23,408 nucleotides of DNA from an uncultured Clostridia bacterium (GCA_947632165.1 CANROI010000002.1:1-23408), one strand, 5' to 3'; positions 14,996 through 23,408 are shown, counted from the first letter of the stretch. Numbers and translations: made by a program. Notes: generated from the letters alone by a model not told the origin.

Positions 14996-15772
14996 ATGTT
15001 GGAATATCTCACAGAACATCCGGTCCTGTTCGCGCTGCTCGCGGTCTTTCTCGTGATCATCATCGCCCTGATCGTCTTGCTTGCAATCGAACTCGTCCGC
15101 GCCAAAAAGAAGAAGCAGGAGGCCGAAGCGTCCGAAACGCCCGAAGTCTCCGAAACGGAAAAGGCGACGGCGGACGCGCCCGAAGCGGAGAAAGCGCCCG
15201 AGGCGCCCGCCGCAGCGCCCGAGGCCGCGGAGGAGCAGGCGGAACCGGCCGAGGCGAAAGCCGTACAGGAAGAACCCGATAAGGAGGAAGATATGATGAA
15301 GAAACCCGAAACGAAGAAGCCCGCGGTGCCCGCAAAGGCCCCCGCAAAAGCGCCCGCGAAGAAGCCCGCGGCCGAGAAACCGAAGGCCGTCGCCGCGGCG
15401 CCCGCAAAGAAAGCGACTCCCGTCTCGGGCGCGAACGGAAAGTGGTCCGTCTACAAGGACGGCGACCGGTTCGGCTTCTCGCTCGTCGCCTCCAACGGGG
15501 AAGTGATGCTCGAGAGCGCCACGACCTACAGTTCCCTCTCCGGGGCAAAGGCGGGCATCAAGACCTATCAGACCAACATCGCCGAGGGGCGGTTAGAGGT
15601 CAAAGAGACCAAGAACGGCTATCGCGTGCAGATCCTCAACAAGAACGGCGGGCTGCATGCGGCAAGCGCCGACTACAAGACCCGCGCAAACTGCGAGAGC
15701 GCCGCGGAATCCATCAAGCGCTGGGCGCTCTCCAACGTCATCGTCGTCGAGGGAGAAGAAGAGGGAAAATGA
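14996..15772 (+). CDS. Membrane-anchored protein with tandem DUF1508 (YegP-like) domains
   Basis: A 258-residue protein with three parts. Residues 9-33 are a single hydrophobic membrane segment (LFALLAVFLVIIIALIVLLA) followed by a basic stop-transfer stretch RAKKKK, so most of the protein should be cytoplasmic. Residues 40-145 are a low-complexity linker, first acidic and rich in Ala, Glu and Pro, then basic with PAKAP-type repeats. Residues 147-250 hold two DUF1508-like units: GKWSVYKDGDRFGFSLVASN with SGAKAGIKTYQTN, then GYRVQILNKNGGLHAASADY with CESAAESIKRW. The role of DUF1508 is unknown. AAAGGAG is 8 bases before the ATG and the promoter is perfect consensus, so strong expression is likely. 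A strong terminator follows, making it monocistronic. Confidence 0.8.
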   Translation: MLEYLTEHPVLFALLAVFLVIIIALIVLLAIELVRAKKKKQEAEASETPEVSETEKATADAPEAEKAPEAPAAAPEAAEEQAEPAEAKAVQEEPDKEEDMMKKPETKKPAVPAKAPAKAPAKKPAAEKPKAVAAAPAKKATPVSGANGKWSVYKDGDRFGFSLVASNGEVMLESATTYSSLSGAKAGIKTYQTNIAEGRLEVKETKNGYRVQILNKNGGLHAASADYKTRANCESAAESIKRWALSNVIVVEGEEEGK

Positions 15773-15799
15773 CCGCCCGGCGATCCCATGAAAACATGA

Positions 15800-15832
15800 G
15801 GGAGGCAAAGTGTTTGCCTCCCTTCTCTTTTT
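15800..15832 (+). terminator. Terminator of the DUF1508-domain gene
   Basis: GGGAGGCAAA-GTG-TTTGCCTCCC followed by TTCTCTTTTT, a textbook intrinsic terminator. It is nested in an outer inverted repeat, CCGGCGATC (15777-15785) and GATCGCCGG (15833-15841). It may also stop convergent mrp transcription. Confidence 0.9.
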
Positions 15833-15854
15833 GATCGCCGGAGCAAGCCGCGGC

Positions 15855-16697
15855 TTACAGATATTCTTTGATCTGGCGCGATTTTTCGATCTCGAGAAAG
15901 ATCTCCGCGAGCGGATCGGTATCCGCCTCCTCGATCCTGCCGCCGTCGGCGAGCGCCGCAAAGCGCAGATCGAGCGGCAGGCGCGCGATCGCGGGAACGG
16001 AATATTTCTGCCGCAAAGCCTCCGCCTTACTTGCGCCGAAGAGCTCGATCTTCTTCCCGCAATCGGGGCAGGTCAAAAAGCTCATGTTCTCCGCGAGCCC
16101 CAAAACGGGCACGTTCATGAGCTTTGCCATGTTCACGGCCTTGCCGACGATCATCTCGACGAGATCCTGCGGCGTCGTGACGACGACGATCCCGCTCAAC
16201 GGGATGCTCTGAAAGACGGAGAGCGGCACATCGCCCGTTCCGGGCGGCATGTCGATGAACATGAGGTCGGTCTCGCCCCATACGACGTCCGTCCAGAACT
16301 GCACCGCGGCACCCGCGATCAGCGTGCCGCGCCAGACGACGGGATCCTCCGCATGCTCGAGCAGGCAGTTCATGCTCATGAGCTTGATGCCGCTCCGCGT
16401 CGTGACGGGGAAGATCTTCCCCTCTTCTCCCGTCGCCAATCGGTCTACGCCAAACATCTTGGGGATGGAGGGGCCCGTGATATCCGCGTCGAGCACGGCG
16501 ACGGAGTATCCCCTTGCCCGCGCCCTTGCGGCGAGCAGCGCCGTCACGAGCGATTTCCCGACGCCGCCCTTGCCGCTTGCGACCGCAATGACCCGCTTGA
16601 CATGCGATCCCTTGCCGAGCGGCTTGATAAACGATTTTGCATTGCGCGACCCGCAGTTCGAGCTGCAGGTGGAACAATCATGCGTACAGTTTGCCAT
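15855..16697 (-). CDS. mrp: Mrp/NBP35 (ApbC) family iron-sulfur carrier ATPase
   Basis: A 280-residue P-loop ATPase. The deviant Walker A SGKGGVGKS (41-49) carries the signature lysine of this class, FIDMPPGTGD (about 148-156) is the Mrp hallmark, and CPDC (210-213) is the cysteine pair that binds a bridging 4Fe-4S cluster across the dimer. The N-terminus has an additional cysteine cluster, CTHDCSTCSSNC (Cys4, 8, 11, 15), as in NBP35-like and many clostridial Mrp proteins. Such proteins assemble and transfer iron-sulfur clusters in the cytoplasm. GGAGG is 4-5 bases before the ATG and a perfect-consensus promoter precedes it. It is transcribed divergently from the SRP RNA. Confidence 0.95.
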   Translation of the reverse strand: MANCTHDCSTCSSNCGSRNAKSFIKPLGKGSHVKRVIAVASGKGGVGKSLVTALLAARARARGYSVAVLDADITGPSIPKMFGVDRLATGEEGKIFPVTTRSGIKLMSMNCLLEHAEDPVVWRGTLIAGAAVQFWTDVVWGETDLMFIDMPPGTGDVPLSVFQSIPLSGIVVVTTPQDLVEMIVGKAVNMAKLMNVPVLGLAENMSFLTCPDCGKKIELFGASKAEALRQKYSVPAIARLPLDLRFAALADGGRIEEADTDPLAEIFLEIEKSRQIKEYL

Positions 16698-16717
16698 ATA
16701 TCCTCCGATTCGCCTCT

Positions 16718-16746
16718 ATTATAGACGGTTTTGCAAAAACTGTCAA
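16718..16746 (-). promoter_or_regulatory. Perfect-consensus promoter for mrp
   Basis: On the minus strand TTGACA (16741-16746), 17 bases, TATAAT (16718-16723). The predicted start near 16711 leaves a leader of about 14 bases that contains the ribosome binding site. Confidence 0.85.
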
Positions 16747-16788
16747 GCCTTGCCGGGCACGGAGGGAACATTTATCACCTAAAATCGC

Positions 16789-16818
16789 TTGCCAAAAGGC
16801 ATCCTTTTGCGCTATACT
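16789..16818 (+). promoter_or_regulatory. Promoter for the SRP RNA
   Basis: TTGCCA (16789-16794), an 18-base spacer and TATACT (16813-16818), with the predicted start at about 16825 just before the recognisable 5' part of the RNA. Confidence 0.65.
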
Positions 16819-16824
16819 GTTATT

Positions 16825-17071
16825 GCTGTGATAGGTGGGGAGTCAGCGGTGCCCTGTATCTGCAATCCGCTATAGCAGAACCGAACGCTTTTCTCGGTGC
16901 AGTTCATGGAAGGCTGCGCGCGATAAGGGATGTTGATCACAAGGTCTTATGCAACGTACGTCCGCGAACCGTGTCAGGGTAGGGATACAGCAGCACTAAA
17001 CGGAGCCGTGCGTGTGCCATGAGGTTGCTTTGTCGGAGTTACCTGTCGTGCTCCCGCTTCGGTGAGCCGTA
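16825..17071 (+). ncRNA. ffs: Signal recognition particle RNA, large bacterial type
   Basis: The 5' portion GATAGGTGGGGAG, GCGGTGCCCTGTA and TGCAATCCGCTATAGCAG closely follows the Bacillus subtilis scRNA Alu domain. The conserved helix 8 appears as GTGTCAGG ... CAGCAGCAC at 16971-16995. It binds Ffh and targets nascent membrane and secreted proteins to the translocon. At about 247 bases it is the long form with Alu domain used by Bacillota. The helix 8 tetraloop reads GGGA (16982-16985) where GGAA is usual, still a GNRA loop. The 5' end is placed from the promoter and the 3' end before the terminators; both are accurate only to a few bases. Confidence 0.92.
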
Positions 17072-17072
17072 A

Positions 17073-17099
17073 CAAAAAAAGCTCTCACAGTTTTTTTGT
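17073..17099. other. A/T-stem inverted repeat after the SRP RNA
   Basis: ACAAAAAAA and TTTTTTTGT, separated by about 10 bases, can pair into an all-A/T stem directly after the SRP RNA. It may help define the RNA 3' end; the stronger GC-stem terminator follows at 17106. Confidence 0.45.
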
Positions 17100-17105
17100 G
17101 CCTTC

Positions 17106-17129
17106 GCCCGCCCTGCGGGCTTTTTTCTT
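17106..17129 (+). terminator. Intrinsic terminator of the SRP RNA
   Basis: GCCCGC-CCT-GCGGGC followed by TTTTTTCTT: a compact stem and a strong T tract on the plus strand. Confidence 0.85.
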
Positions 17130-17130
17130 A

Positions 17131-17165
17131 AAGAGAAAAGGCGGCGCGCCATTCGGCGCGCCGCC
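17131..17165 (-). terminator. Intrinsic terminator of the cysteine-rich gene
   Basis: A perfect 11-bp stem (17140-17150 with 17155-17165) with a 4-base loop, followed on the minus strand by TTTTCTCTTT. It stands back to back with the SRP RNA terminator and 19 bases after the stop codon of the small cysteine-rich gene. Confidence 0.88.
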
Positions 17166-17184
17166 CGTATGAAATTCCGGGCGT

Positions 17185-17502
17185 TCAGGAATTGCAGCCG
17201 CAGCCGTTGCCACCGCCGCAGCCCGTGCAGAGCCCGTATTGGCGCGCATAGTACAGGTCGAACGTGCCGATGTTGGCGGTGTTGGTGTTGTTGCCGTTGT
17301 TGCAGCCGCAGCCGTTGTTGCAACCGCAACCGCTGCGATTTTGGTTGCAGCCGCAGCCGTTGTTACAGCCGCAACCGCTCCGGGAAGGAACGGTGAACAG
17401 ATTGGTGAGGGAGGCGAGCAAGACGTCGTTCCCGCAGGAACCGCAGCCGTTGCAGGTGTTACAGGAGTTGCAGGTATTACAGGTATTGCAGGTATTGCAC
17501 AT
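17185..17502 (-). CDS. Small cysteine-repeat protein, unknown function
   Basis: A 105-residue protein with 20 cysteines. Residues 2-23 place a cysteine at every third position (eight in all, mostly Cys-Asn-Thr). Residues 42-70 contain two copies of SGCGCNNGCGCN-type units, and the C-terminus ends CTGCGGGNGCGCN. A short hydrophobic segment (VLLASLTNLF, 27-36) separates the first two blocks, and a tyrosine-bearing segment (FDLYYARQYG) precedes the last. AGAGGT lies 6 bases before the ATG and a strong terminator follows, so it is a real single-gene unit. I do not recognise the family. Cysteine-dense repeats occur in spore coat or exosporium proteins and in metal-binding proteins; a possible sigma-K-like promoter favours the first, weakly. 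Confidence 0.75.
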   Translation of the reverse strand: MCNTCNTCNTCNSCNTCNGCGSCGNDVLLASLTNLFTVPSRSGCGCNNGCGCNQNRSGCGCNNGCGCNNGNNTNTANIGTFDLYYARQYGLCTGCGGGNGCGCNS

Positions 17503-17544
17503 AAGATGACCTCTGAGGTAAAATTAGCGGCAGGAGCCGCACTG

Positions 17545-17573
17545 TATTTTATGCGAATGCGCCGCCCCTCCGT
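17545..17573 (-). promoter_or_regulatory. Possible sporulation-type (sigma-E/K-like) promoter for the cysteine-rich gene
   Basis: On the minus strand CATAAAATA (17545-17553) fits CATANNNTA, the -10 of mother-cell sigma factors, with an AC dinucleotide (17572-17573) 18 bases upstream, one base off the usual spacing. No housekeeping -35 is present. The match is short and could be chance. Confidence 0.3.
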
Positions 17574-17591
17574 GCATGCGGCGGATCGCGG

Positions 17592-17623
17592 CAAACAAAA
17601 ACGGAGGAGGCAAAGCCTCCTCC
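17592..17623 (-). terminator. Terminator of the opp operon
   Basis: On the minus strand GGAGGAGGC-TTT-GCCTCCTCC followed by GTTTTTGTTTG. It lies about 20 bases after the stop codon of the last operon gene. Confidence 0.9.
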
Positions 17624-17642
17624 GGTCGTTTCGGTTGTCGGG

Positions 17643-17906
17643 TCATAACTGCCCCGCAAGTTTCAAAAGGATGATATAGACGAGCGTGAACACGGCAAGC
17701 GTGGCGAGCATGGGGATCACCATCTTTTTGGCGACGCCCAAAAAGGTGCGCATGCGCTCCTTGCGCGTCGACTTATCCGCGTTCTTGTTGCGGCGGGTGC
17801 CGCTCATGTCGGCGACCGTAGAGCCGTCGTCGTAATAGACGACCTTGACTTTCTTTTGTTGCGGCTGCGTGTTTTCCGCGCTCTTTTCTTCCTTTTTCTT
17901 CGACAT
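17643..17906 (-). CDS. Small tail-anchored membrane protein at the end of the opp operon
   Basis: An 87-residue protein; the start at 17906 is chosen because AGGAGG lies 4 bases upstream. The N-terminal half is charged and soluble (SKKKEEKSAEN) and includes the segment KVVYYDDGSTVADMSGTRR. The C-terminus is one hydrophobic membrane span (MLATLAVFTLVYIILLKLAG) ending within a few residues, so the protein is probably tail-anchored with its N-terminus in the cytoplasm. The stop of oppF and this start share one base (TGATG), which indicates tight translational coupling. I do not recognise a named family. It could modulate or scaffold the transporter, or simply be a co-transcribed neighbour. Confidence 0.8.
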   Translation of the reverse strand: MSKKKEEKSAENTQPQQKKVKVVYYDDGSTVADMSGTRRNKNADKSTRKERMRTFLGVAKKMVIPMLATLAVFTLVYIILLKLAGQL

Positions 17907-19034
17907 CAGTCCTCCTGCGGATAGCAGTGACAAGCTGCGAAATGCCCCGGCTCATACTCCTTATAGACGGGAGCGATGTGGCTGCAGATCTCCATCGCCC
18001 TCGGGCAGCGCGTGTGGAATTTGCAGCCCTTGGGGGGATTCGCGGGCGAAGGGATATCGCCCTTGAGCACGATCCGGTTCATCTTGACATCGGGGTTGGG
18101 ATTGGGCACCGCTGAGAAGAGCGCCTGCGTATAGGGATGCAGGGGATTAGTGAAGATGCTCTTCTTATCGCCGAATTCCACCATCGACCCGAGGTACATG
18201 ACGCCGATCTGATCGGAAATATGCTTGACGACGGAGAGATCGTGCGAAATGAACAGATAGGTGAAGCCCATCGTGTTCTGGAGCTTCTTGAGCAGGTTGA
18301 TGATCTGCGCCTGGATGGACACGTCGAGCGCGGAGACGGGCTCGTCGCAGACGACGAGCTTGGGATTGACCGTGAGCGCGCGGGCAATGCAGATCCTCTG
18401 GCGCTGGCCGCCCGAAAATTCATGCGGGTAGCGCTCGTAGTAGTAATCCCTCAGGCCGCATTGCTCCATGATCTTGAGGACGTAATCCTTGATCTCGTCG
18501 TTCGGGACGATCTTGTGCACCTTGACGGGCTCGGAAAGTATGCCGCCGACCGTGCTGCGGGGCGGGAGCGACGAATAGGGATCCTGGAAGATGATCTGCA
18601 TCTGCGTGCGCAGCGGCCGCATCTGCGCGGGCTTGTATTTGGCAATGTCCTGCCCCTCGAAAAAGATTTGTCCGTCGGTGGGCTGATGAAGCTTGAGGAT
18701 GGTTCTGCCGAGCGTCGTCTTGCCGCAGCCGGACTCGCCGACGATCCCGAGCGTCTCGCCCGCCTTGAGCTTGAACGAGACATCGTCCACCGCCCTGAGC
18801 CAGAGCGTCGTCTTGCCCGTGACGGTCTTCTTCAGAGAAAAATATTTCTTGAGATGGCGCACTTCGAGAAGTGCGTCGGGATCGGGCGGCAATTGCCGGT
18901 CCTCCAAAGCGCGCTGATCGCGCGCCGCCTGCTCTTTGGCGGCCTCTTCCGCGTCGTTGAAATCCGCATATTCGCCGACGCCTTCCCGCTTTGCCTCCTC
19001 CTTGTCGAGCGTCTCCTGATAGGACTCTTGCTTC

Positions 19035-19045
<11 letters not shown>
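17906..19045 (-). CDS. oppF: Oligopeptide ABC transporter ATP-binding protein OppF
   Basis: A 379-residue ABC ATPase. Walker A GESGCGKT (103-110), Q-loop Gln154 in IIFQDPYSSL, signature FSGGQ (210-214), Walker B LVVCDEP (230-236) and switch His268 are all intact. The C-terminal oligopeptide-transporter domain carries the family's cysteine set (GCKFHTRCPRAMEIC and CHCY). Residues 1-55 are an extra charged, probably helical extension rich in Glu, Lys and Ala, not usual in OppF. It pairs with OppD to power peptide uptake by OppB and OppC. AAGGAGG precedes the ATG, which overlaps the oppD stop by 11 bases. Confidence 0.95.
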
Positions 19046-20564
<1,519 letters not shown>

Positions 20565-20565
20565 G

Positions 20566-21681
20566 CTATCTCCTCATTTTGGGATCGAGCGCATCGCGCA
20601 ATCCGTCGCCGACAAAGTTGAATCCGAGCACGGCAAGGATGATGCAGATGCCGGGAGGACCCCAGATATTGAAATAACCTCTCAGAATTTCGGGCTGTTC
20701 CGCCGCGTTGACCATGGCGCCCCACGAGGCGAAGGGAGGCTGCACGCCCAACCCGAGATAGGAGAGCGACGCCTCATACAGGATCATGCTGCCGAGCGAG
20801 AGCGTCATGGAGACGATGAGCTGGGGCATGACGTTGGGCACAAGATGCTTGAAGATCTTCCTCGCCGTGGAGAAGCCCATTGCCTCCGCCGCGACCATGT
20901 ATTCCTGTTCCCGCAGGAAGAGGATCTGCCCGCGCACGAGACGCGCGGTCCCCGACCACGAGAACACCGTCAGAAAGATCATCAGATAGTAGATTCGGTC
21001 GGAGCCCTTGATCCCGATCGCGTCGAGCACGGCGCCCAAGATCAGCAGGATCGGCAACCCGGGCAGACACATCAGGATATCGCAGATACGCATGATGACG
21101 TTATCGACCCAACCGCCGAAATAGCCCGCGATACCGCCGAATATGACGCCGATGATCATGATCGCGAACACGGCGATAAAGCTGATCGCAATGGATTTCT
21201 GCCCGCCGTACATGAGACGGACGAACACGTCCATGCCGAGCACGTCGGTCCCGAGAAGGTGATCCGCGCTCGGATAGGCGCGCGCATTGGTGAGTTTGTG
21301 CACCTCCTGGATCTGCCAGACGGTGTAGGTCGAGCCGTCATCGCGGGTGATCGTCACTTCGGCTTCGTTCTGATAGTCGGTCGGGCCGTTGTAATCGGTC
21401 TCCGTCTCTCCCCAGCGGGTGTAGACCACGGGGCCGAGCCATGAAAAGAGAATGAGCGATACGATCATCACGAGCCCGATGATGCTCAGTTTGGAGCGGA
21501 AGAACCGTCTTGCGACCATCCTTCCGGGGGACATCAGCTTGAGATTGCGGTCGAGCGGCTTCTCGCCGTCGGCGACATCCGCTTCGGAGGACACAATGTC
21601 CTCCGTCTCGGGAATGCGCGCTTCGAACGGTTCCGTTTCGCCTTCGGGGAGGTTCAATTTGTTTTCATCTCTCTCGTCCAT
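20566..21681 (-). CDS. oppC: Oligopeptide ABC transporter permease OppC
   Basis: A 371-residue inner-membrane permease; the start at 21681 is chosen because AGGAGG lies 7 bases upstream. A soluble acidic N-terminus (about 45 residues) precedes the first membrane segment (LSIIGLVMIVSLILFSWLG). The conserved HLLGTDVLGMDVFVRLMYGG leads into the remaining spans, and the EAA loop is visible (EAMGFSTARKIFKHLVPNVMP), which docks on the ATPases. The extracytoplasmic loop after span 1 is longer than usual, with a strand-like stretch AEVTITRDDGSTYTVWQI. It forms the channel with OppB, whose stop lies 11 bases upstream. Confidence 0.95.
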   Translation of the reverse strand: MDERDENKLNLPEGETEPFEARIPETEDIVSSEADVADGEKPLDRNLKLMSPGRMVARRFFRSKLSIIGLVMIVSLILFSWLGPVVYTRWGETETDYNGPTDYQNEAEVTITRDDGSTYTVWQIQEVHKLTNARAYPSADHLLGTDVLGMDVFVRLMYGGQKSIAISFIAVFAIMIIGVIFGGIAGYFGGWVDNVIMRICDILMCLPGLPILLILGAVLDAIGIKGSDRIYYLMIFLTVFSWSGTARLVRGQILFLREQEYMVAAEAMGFSTARKIFKHLVPNVMPQLIVSMTLSLGSMILYEASLSYLGLGVQPPFASWGAMVNAAEQPEILRGYFNIWGPPGICIILAVLGFNFVGDGLRDALDPKMRR

Positions 21682-21692
21682 AGAAGGCCTCC

Positions 21693-22685
21693 TCAGGAAA
21701 GTTTGACGCGCGGGTCGACGACCATGTACATGAGATCGGACAAGAGCACGCCGATCACACTCAGGACCGCAAGGAACATGTTGTAACTCATGATGACGGG
21801 GATATCCGCATTGTTGACCGCGTCGAGCGCCCATTTACCGATGCCGGGCAAGTCGAACACCTGCTCGGTGATCATTGCGCCCGAGAACAGGGAGGGCAGC
21901 ACGCCCGCCATCATCGTGACAATGGGGATCATCGTATTCCGCAGCGCATGCTTATAGATGACCTTCGACTCCTTCAGGCCCTTTGCCCGCGCCGTGCGGA
22001 TGTAGTCCGCGTTGAGCACCTCGAGCATGTTGGTGCGCATATAGCGCATTGTGCCGCCGATGCTGAGAATGATCGTGGAGACGATCGGGAGCGTCAGATG
22101 CCTGAGGTAGTTGACGATCAGCCCGACGCCTTCATCCCCTCCCGTCGTATCGAGCATACCGCTCGGATAGAACCAGCCGAGCTGTTCCGCAAAGACATTC
22201 TGCAGAATGCGCCCGAGGAAGAAGGAGGGCATGGAGATGCCGATGACGACGAATACGGTGACGACGTAGTCGCGGATGGAATACTGGTGCGTGGCGGCGG
22301 TGACGCCGAGCGGGATCGCGATCAGGTACTCGAAGATGATCGAGACAAACGCGATCCAGAAGGAGACGGTCATGTGGGTGGCAAGCTCGGTGAGCACGCT
22401 CGTCTGCGTGCTGAAGCTCTGGCCGAGATCGAGCCTGCACAGCGCCAGAAGCCAATTGCCGTAGCCCTGCAGGATCTGCCAGAAGTTCGGATCCGGCATG
22501 AGCCCGTAGCGCGCATACAGCGCGGCCTTGATCTCCTCCGTTGCGCCCTTATCCTGCCCCAGCTTCGTCAGCTGTTGCTCGACGTAGTCGAAGGGCATGC
22601 AGCGCACCAGGATGTATATGATCAGGGAAACGCCGATCAGAATGAGGATCGACAACCCCAACCGTTTGAGGATATACTTCAACAT
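21693..22685 (-). CDS. oppB: Oligopeptide ABC transporter permease OppB
   Basis: A 330-residue permease of usual length. The N-terminal MLKYILKRLGLSILILIGVS with its first span and the VRCMPFD motif are typical of the family (normally R-x-x-P-G-D, here CMPFD). The loop with GYGNWLLALCRLDLGQSFST is the conserved family block, and the EAA loop TARAKGLKESKVIYKHALRN couples to the ATPases. It ends MYMVVDPRVKLS as expected. GGAG is 8 bases before the ATG, and the gene starts 21 bases after the oppA stop. Confidence 0.95.
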   Translation of the reverse strand: MLKYILKRLGLSILILIGVSLIIYILVRCMPFDYVEQQLTKLGQDKGATEEIKAALYARYGLMPDPNFWQILQGYGNWLLALCRLDLGQSFSTQTSVLTELATHMTVSFWIAFVSIIFEYLIAIPLGVTAATHQYSIRDYVVTVFVVIGISMPSFFLGRILQNVFAEQLGWFYPSGMLDTTGGDEGVGLIVNYLRHLTLPIVSTIILSIGGTMRYMRTNMLEVLNADYIRTARAKGLKESKVIYKHALRNTMIPIVTMMAGVLPSLFSGAMITEQVFDLPGIGKWALDAVNNADIPVIMSYNMFLAVLSVIGVLLSDLMYMVVDPRVKLS

Positions 22686-22706
22686 GAGATTACTCCGGTG
22701 AAATTA

Positions 22707-23408
22707 TTATTTAACGAAGTCGACCTCCCAGATCCTCGAAAGGGGCGAGGTATAGGAGTTGCAGGCAAGTTTGCCGTCTTTGTCGTGCGGCAGCGTGCTC
22801 TCGTCGATGACTTCGCTGTTGTAGGCGTAGAGGGTCTGGCGCTGATAGACGGGCATTTCGACCGCAAGGTCGAGCACATAGCTCATGGCGTCCTTATAGA
22901 GCGCCGTACGCGTCTGCTTGTTGTCCGTTTCGCGCGCGTCATCGATGAGCTTTGCGAGGGAATTGAGGATGGCCCTCTCATCGTTGTACTCGTTGCTCGA
23001 GTCGGTGAGAATGGTGGGATAGCCCCAGGCAAGCACGCTCGTCGCGGTGGAGTTCTTGTGATAGACCTGATACATATCGGGGTCGATGGTCGAGCCCCAG
23101 GCTGCCGCCCAGACTGCGAGCGAACCGGTGGAGAGCTTGACGAGCGCCGTTGCGTCGGGCTTGACGGTGACGTTCCAGCCGCATTCGTTGAGGAGCTCCA
23201 TCGCGTGCTTGAACACCTGGAACACGGGGTGTTCGTTCATGTTCGCGCCCGCGATCGTGAACTCCACTTCGAGATCCGCCTGCGTGTAGGTCGCTGCCTC
23301 CATGTAATTTCTGATCTTCGTCTTTGCGGCTTCGTCCCCTCTCCAGGTCATGTAGTCTTTGCCGTTATCCGCCAGCATGTTCTCGGTGGGATATGCGCCG
23401 TTGTACTC
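22707..23408 (-). CDS. oppA: Oligopeptide-binding protein OppA, C-terminal part (runs off the window)
   Basis: The last 233 residues of a family 5 extracellular solute-binding protein. The frame is open to the right edge, so the signal peptide and N-terminal lobe are outside the window. Visible family features are VFQVFKHAMELLNECGWNVTV, then LAVWAAAWGSTIDPDMYQVYH (the conserved W-x-x-D-Y/D-P-type segment), and a C-terminal AVEMPVYQRQTLYAYNSEVI. It would capture peptides outside the cell and deliver them to OppB/OppC. It is the first visible gene of the opp operon; its promoter is not in the window. Confidence 0.92.
   Translation of the reverse strand, partial: EYNGAYPTENMLADNGKDYMTWRGDEAAKTKIRNYMEAATYTQADLEVEFTIAGANMNEHPVFQVFKHAMELLNECGWNVTVKPDATALVKLSTGSLAVWAAAWGSTIDPDMYQVYHKNSTATSVLAWGYPTILTDSSNEYNDERAILNSLAKLIDDARETDNKQTRTALYKDAMSYVLDLAVEMPVYQRQTLYAYNSEVIDESTLPHDKDGKLACNSYTSPLSRIWEVDFVK

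Noticed and set aside
17185..17502. Precursor peptide of a radical-SAM (SCIFF-like) natural product
   Set aside because: Clostridial SCIFF peptides have six cysteines in about 45 residues and an adjacent maturase gene; this protein has 20 cysteines in 105 residues and no maturase nearby.
17239..17679. Plus-strand Val/Ala/Gly-rich frame and a second minus-strand Ala/Thr-rich frame over the cysteine-rich gene
   Set aside because: Both are frame shadows of the GC-rich repeats. Only the cysteine frame has a ribosome binding site at its ATG and a terminator just after its stop.

Overview
The window reads as a chromosomal segment of a GC-rich member of the Bacillota, most likely an uncultured or gut-type clostridial lineage. 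The evidence is a Bacillus-type large SRP RNA with an Alu domain, DnaD-domain replication-initiation logic, the yceD-rpmF and pta-ackA pairs, TmcAL, DegV, UPF0210/UPF0237 partners and strong AGGAGG ribosome binding sites. The lineage is an inference from gene content only. Nearly all of the window is coding. I see no insertion sequence, prophage, CRISPR array or tRNA.

Layout. (1) 92-4976, minus strand: a tight five-gene operon of an alpha/beta hydrolase-like protein lacking the usual serine nucleophile, signal peptidase I, a DegV fatty-acid binding protein, an ACT-domain protein (UPF0237) and its usual partner UPF0210. (2) 5104-6810, plus strand: a DnaD-type primosome protein whose C-terminus looks like the N-terminal domain of the DnaC/DnaI helicase loader, with no AAA+ ATPase following. 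(3) 6899-7696, minus: a flavin reductase fused to two rubredoxin domains. (4) 7819-8454, minus: yceD-rpmF. (5) 8530-10776, minus: pta-ackA for acetate and ATP formation. (6) 10901-12085, plus: tmcAL, divergent from pta. (7) 12259-14900, minus: two overlapping flavoproteins (BaiN/HI0933 family and COG2509 family). (8) 14996-15772, plus: a membrane-anchored protein with tandem DUF1508-like domains. (9) 15855-16697, minus: an Mrp/ApbC iron-sulfur carrier ATPase. (10) 16825-17071, plus: the SRP RNA. (11) 17185-17502, minus: a small protein that is 19% cysteine. (12) 17643 to the right edge, minus: an oligopeptide ABC transporter operon oppA(partial)-B-C-D-F ending in a small tail-anchored membrane protein.

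Promoters of the housekeeping type (TTGACA/TATAAT) can be read directly at four divergent gene pairs. Several are arranged unusually: overlapping -10 elements, a large inverted repeat across two start sites, back-to-back -35 elements, and two -10 boxes lying only 6 and 10 nt from start codons, which implies leaderless or nearly leaderless mRNAs.

The strongest candidates for something undescribed are the roughly 115-residue repeat insertion inside the OppD nucleotide-binding domain, the DnaD/helicase-loader N-domain fusion without an ATPase, and the cysteine-repeat protein. I found no multi-gene cluster that looks like a wholly new defence or biosynthetic system.
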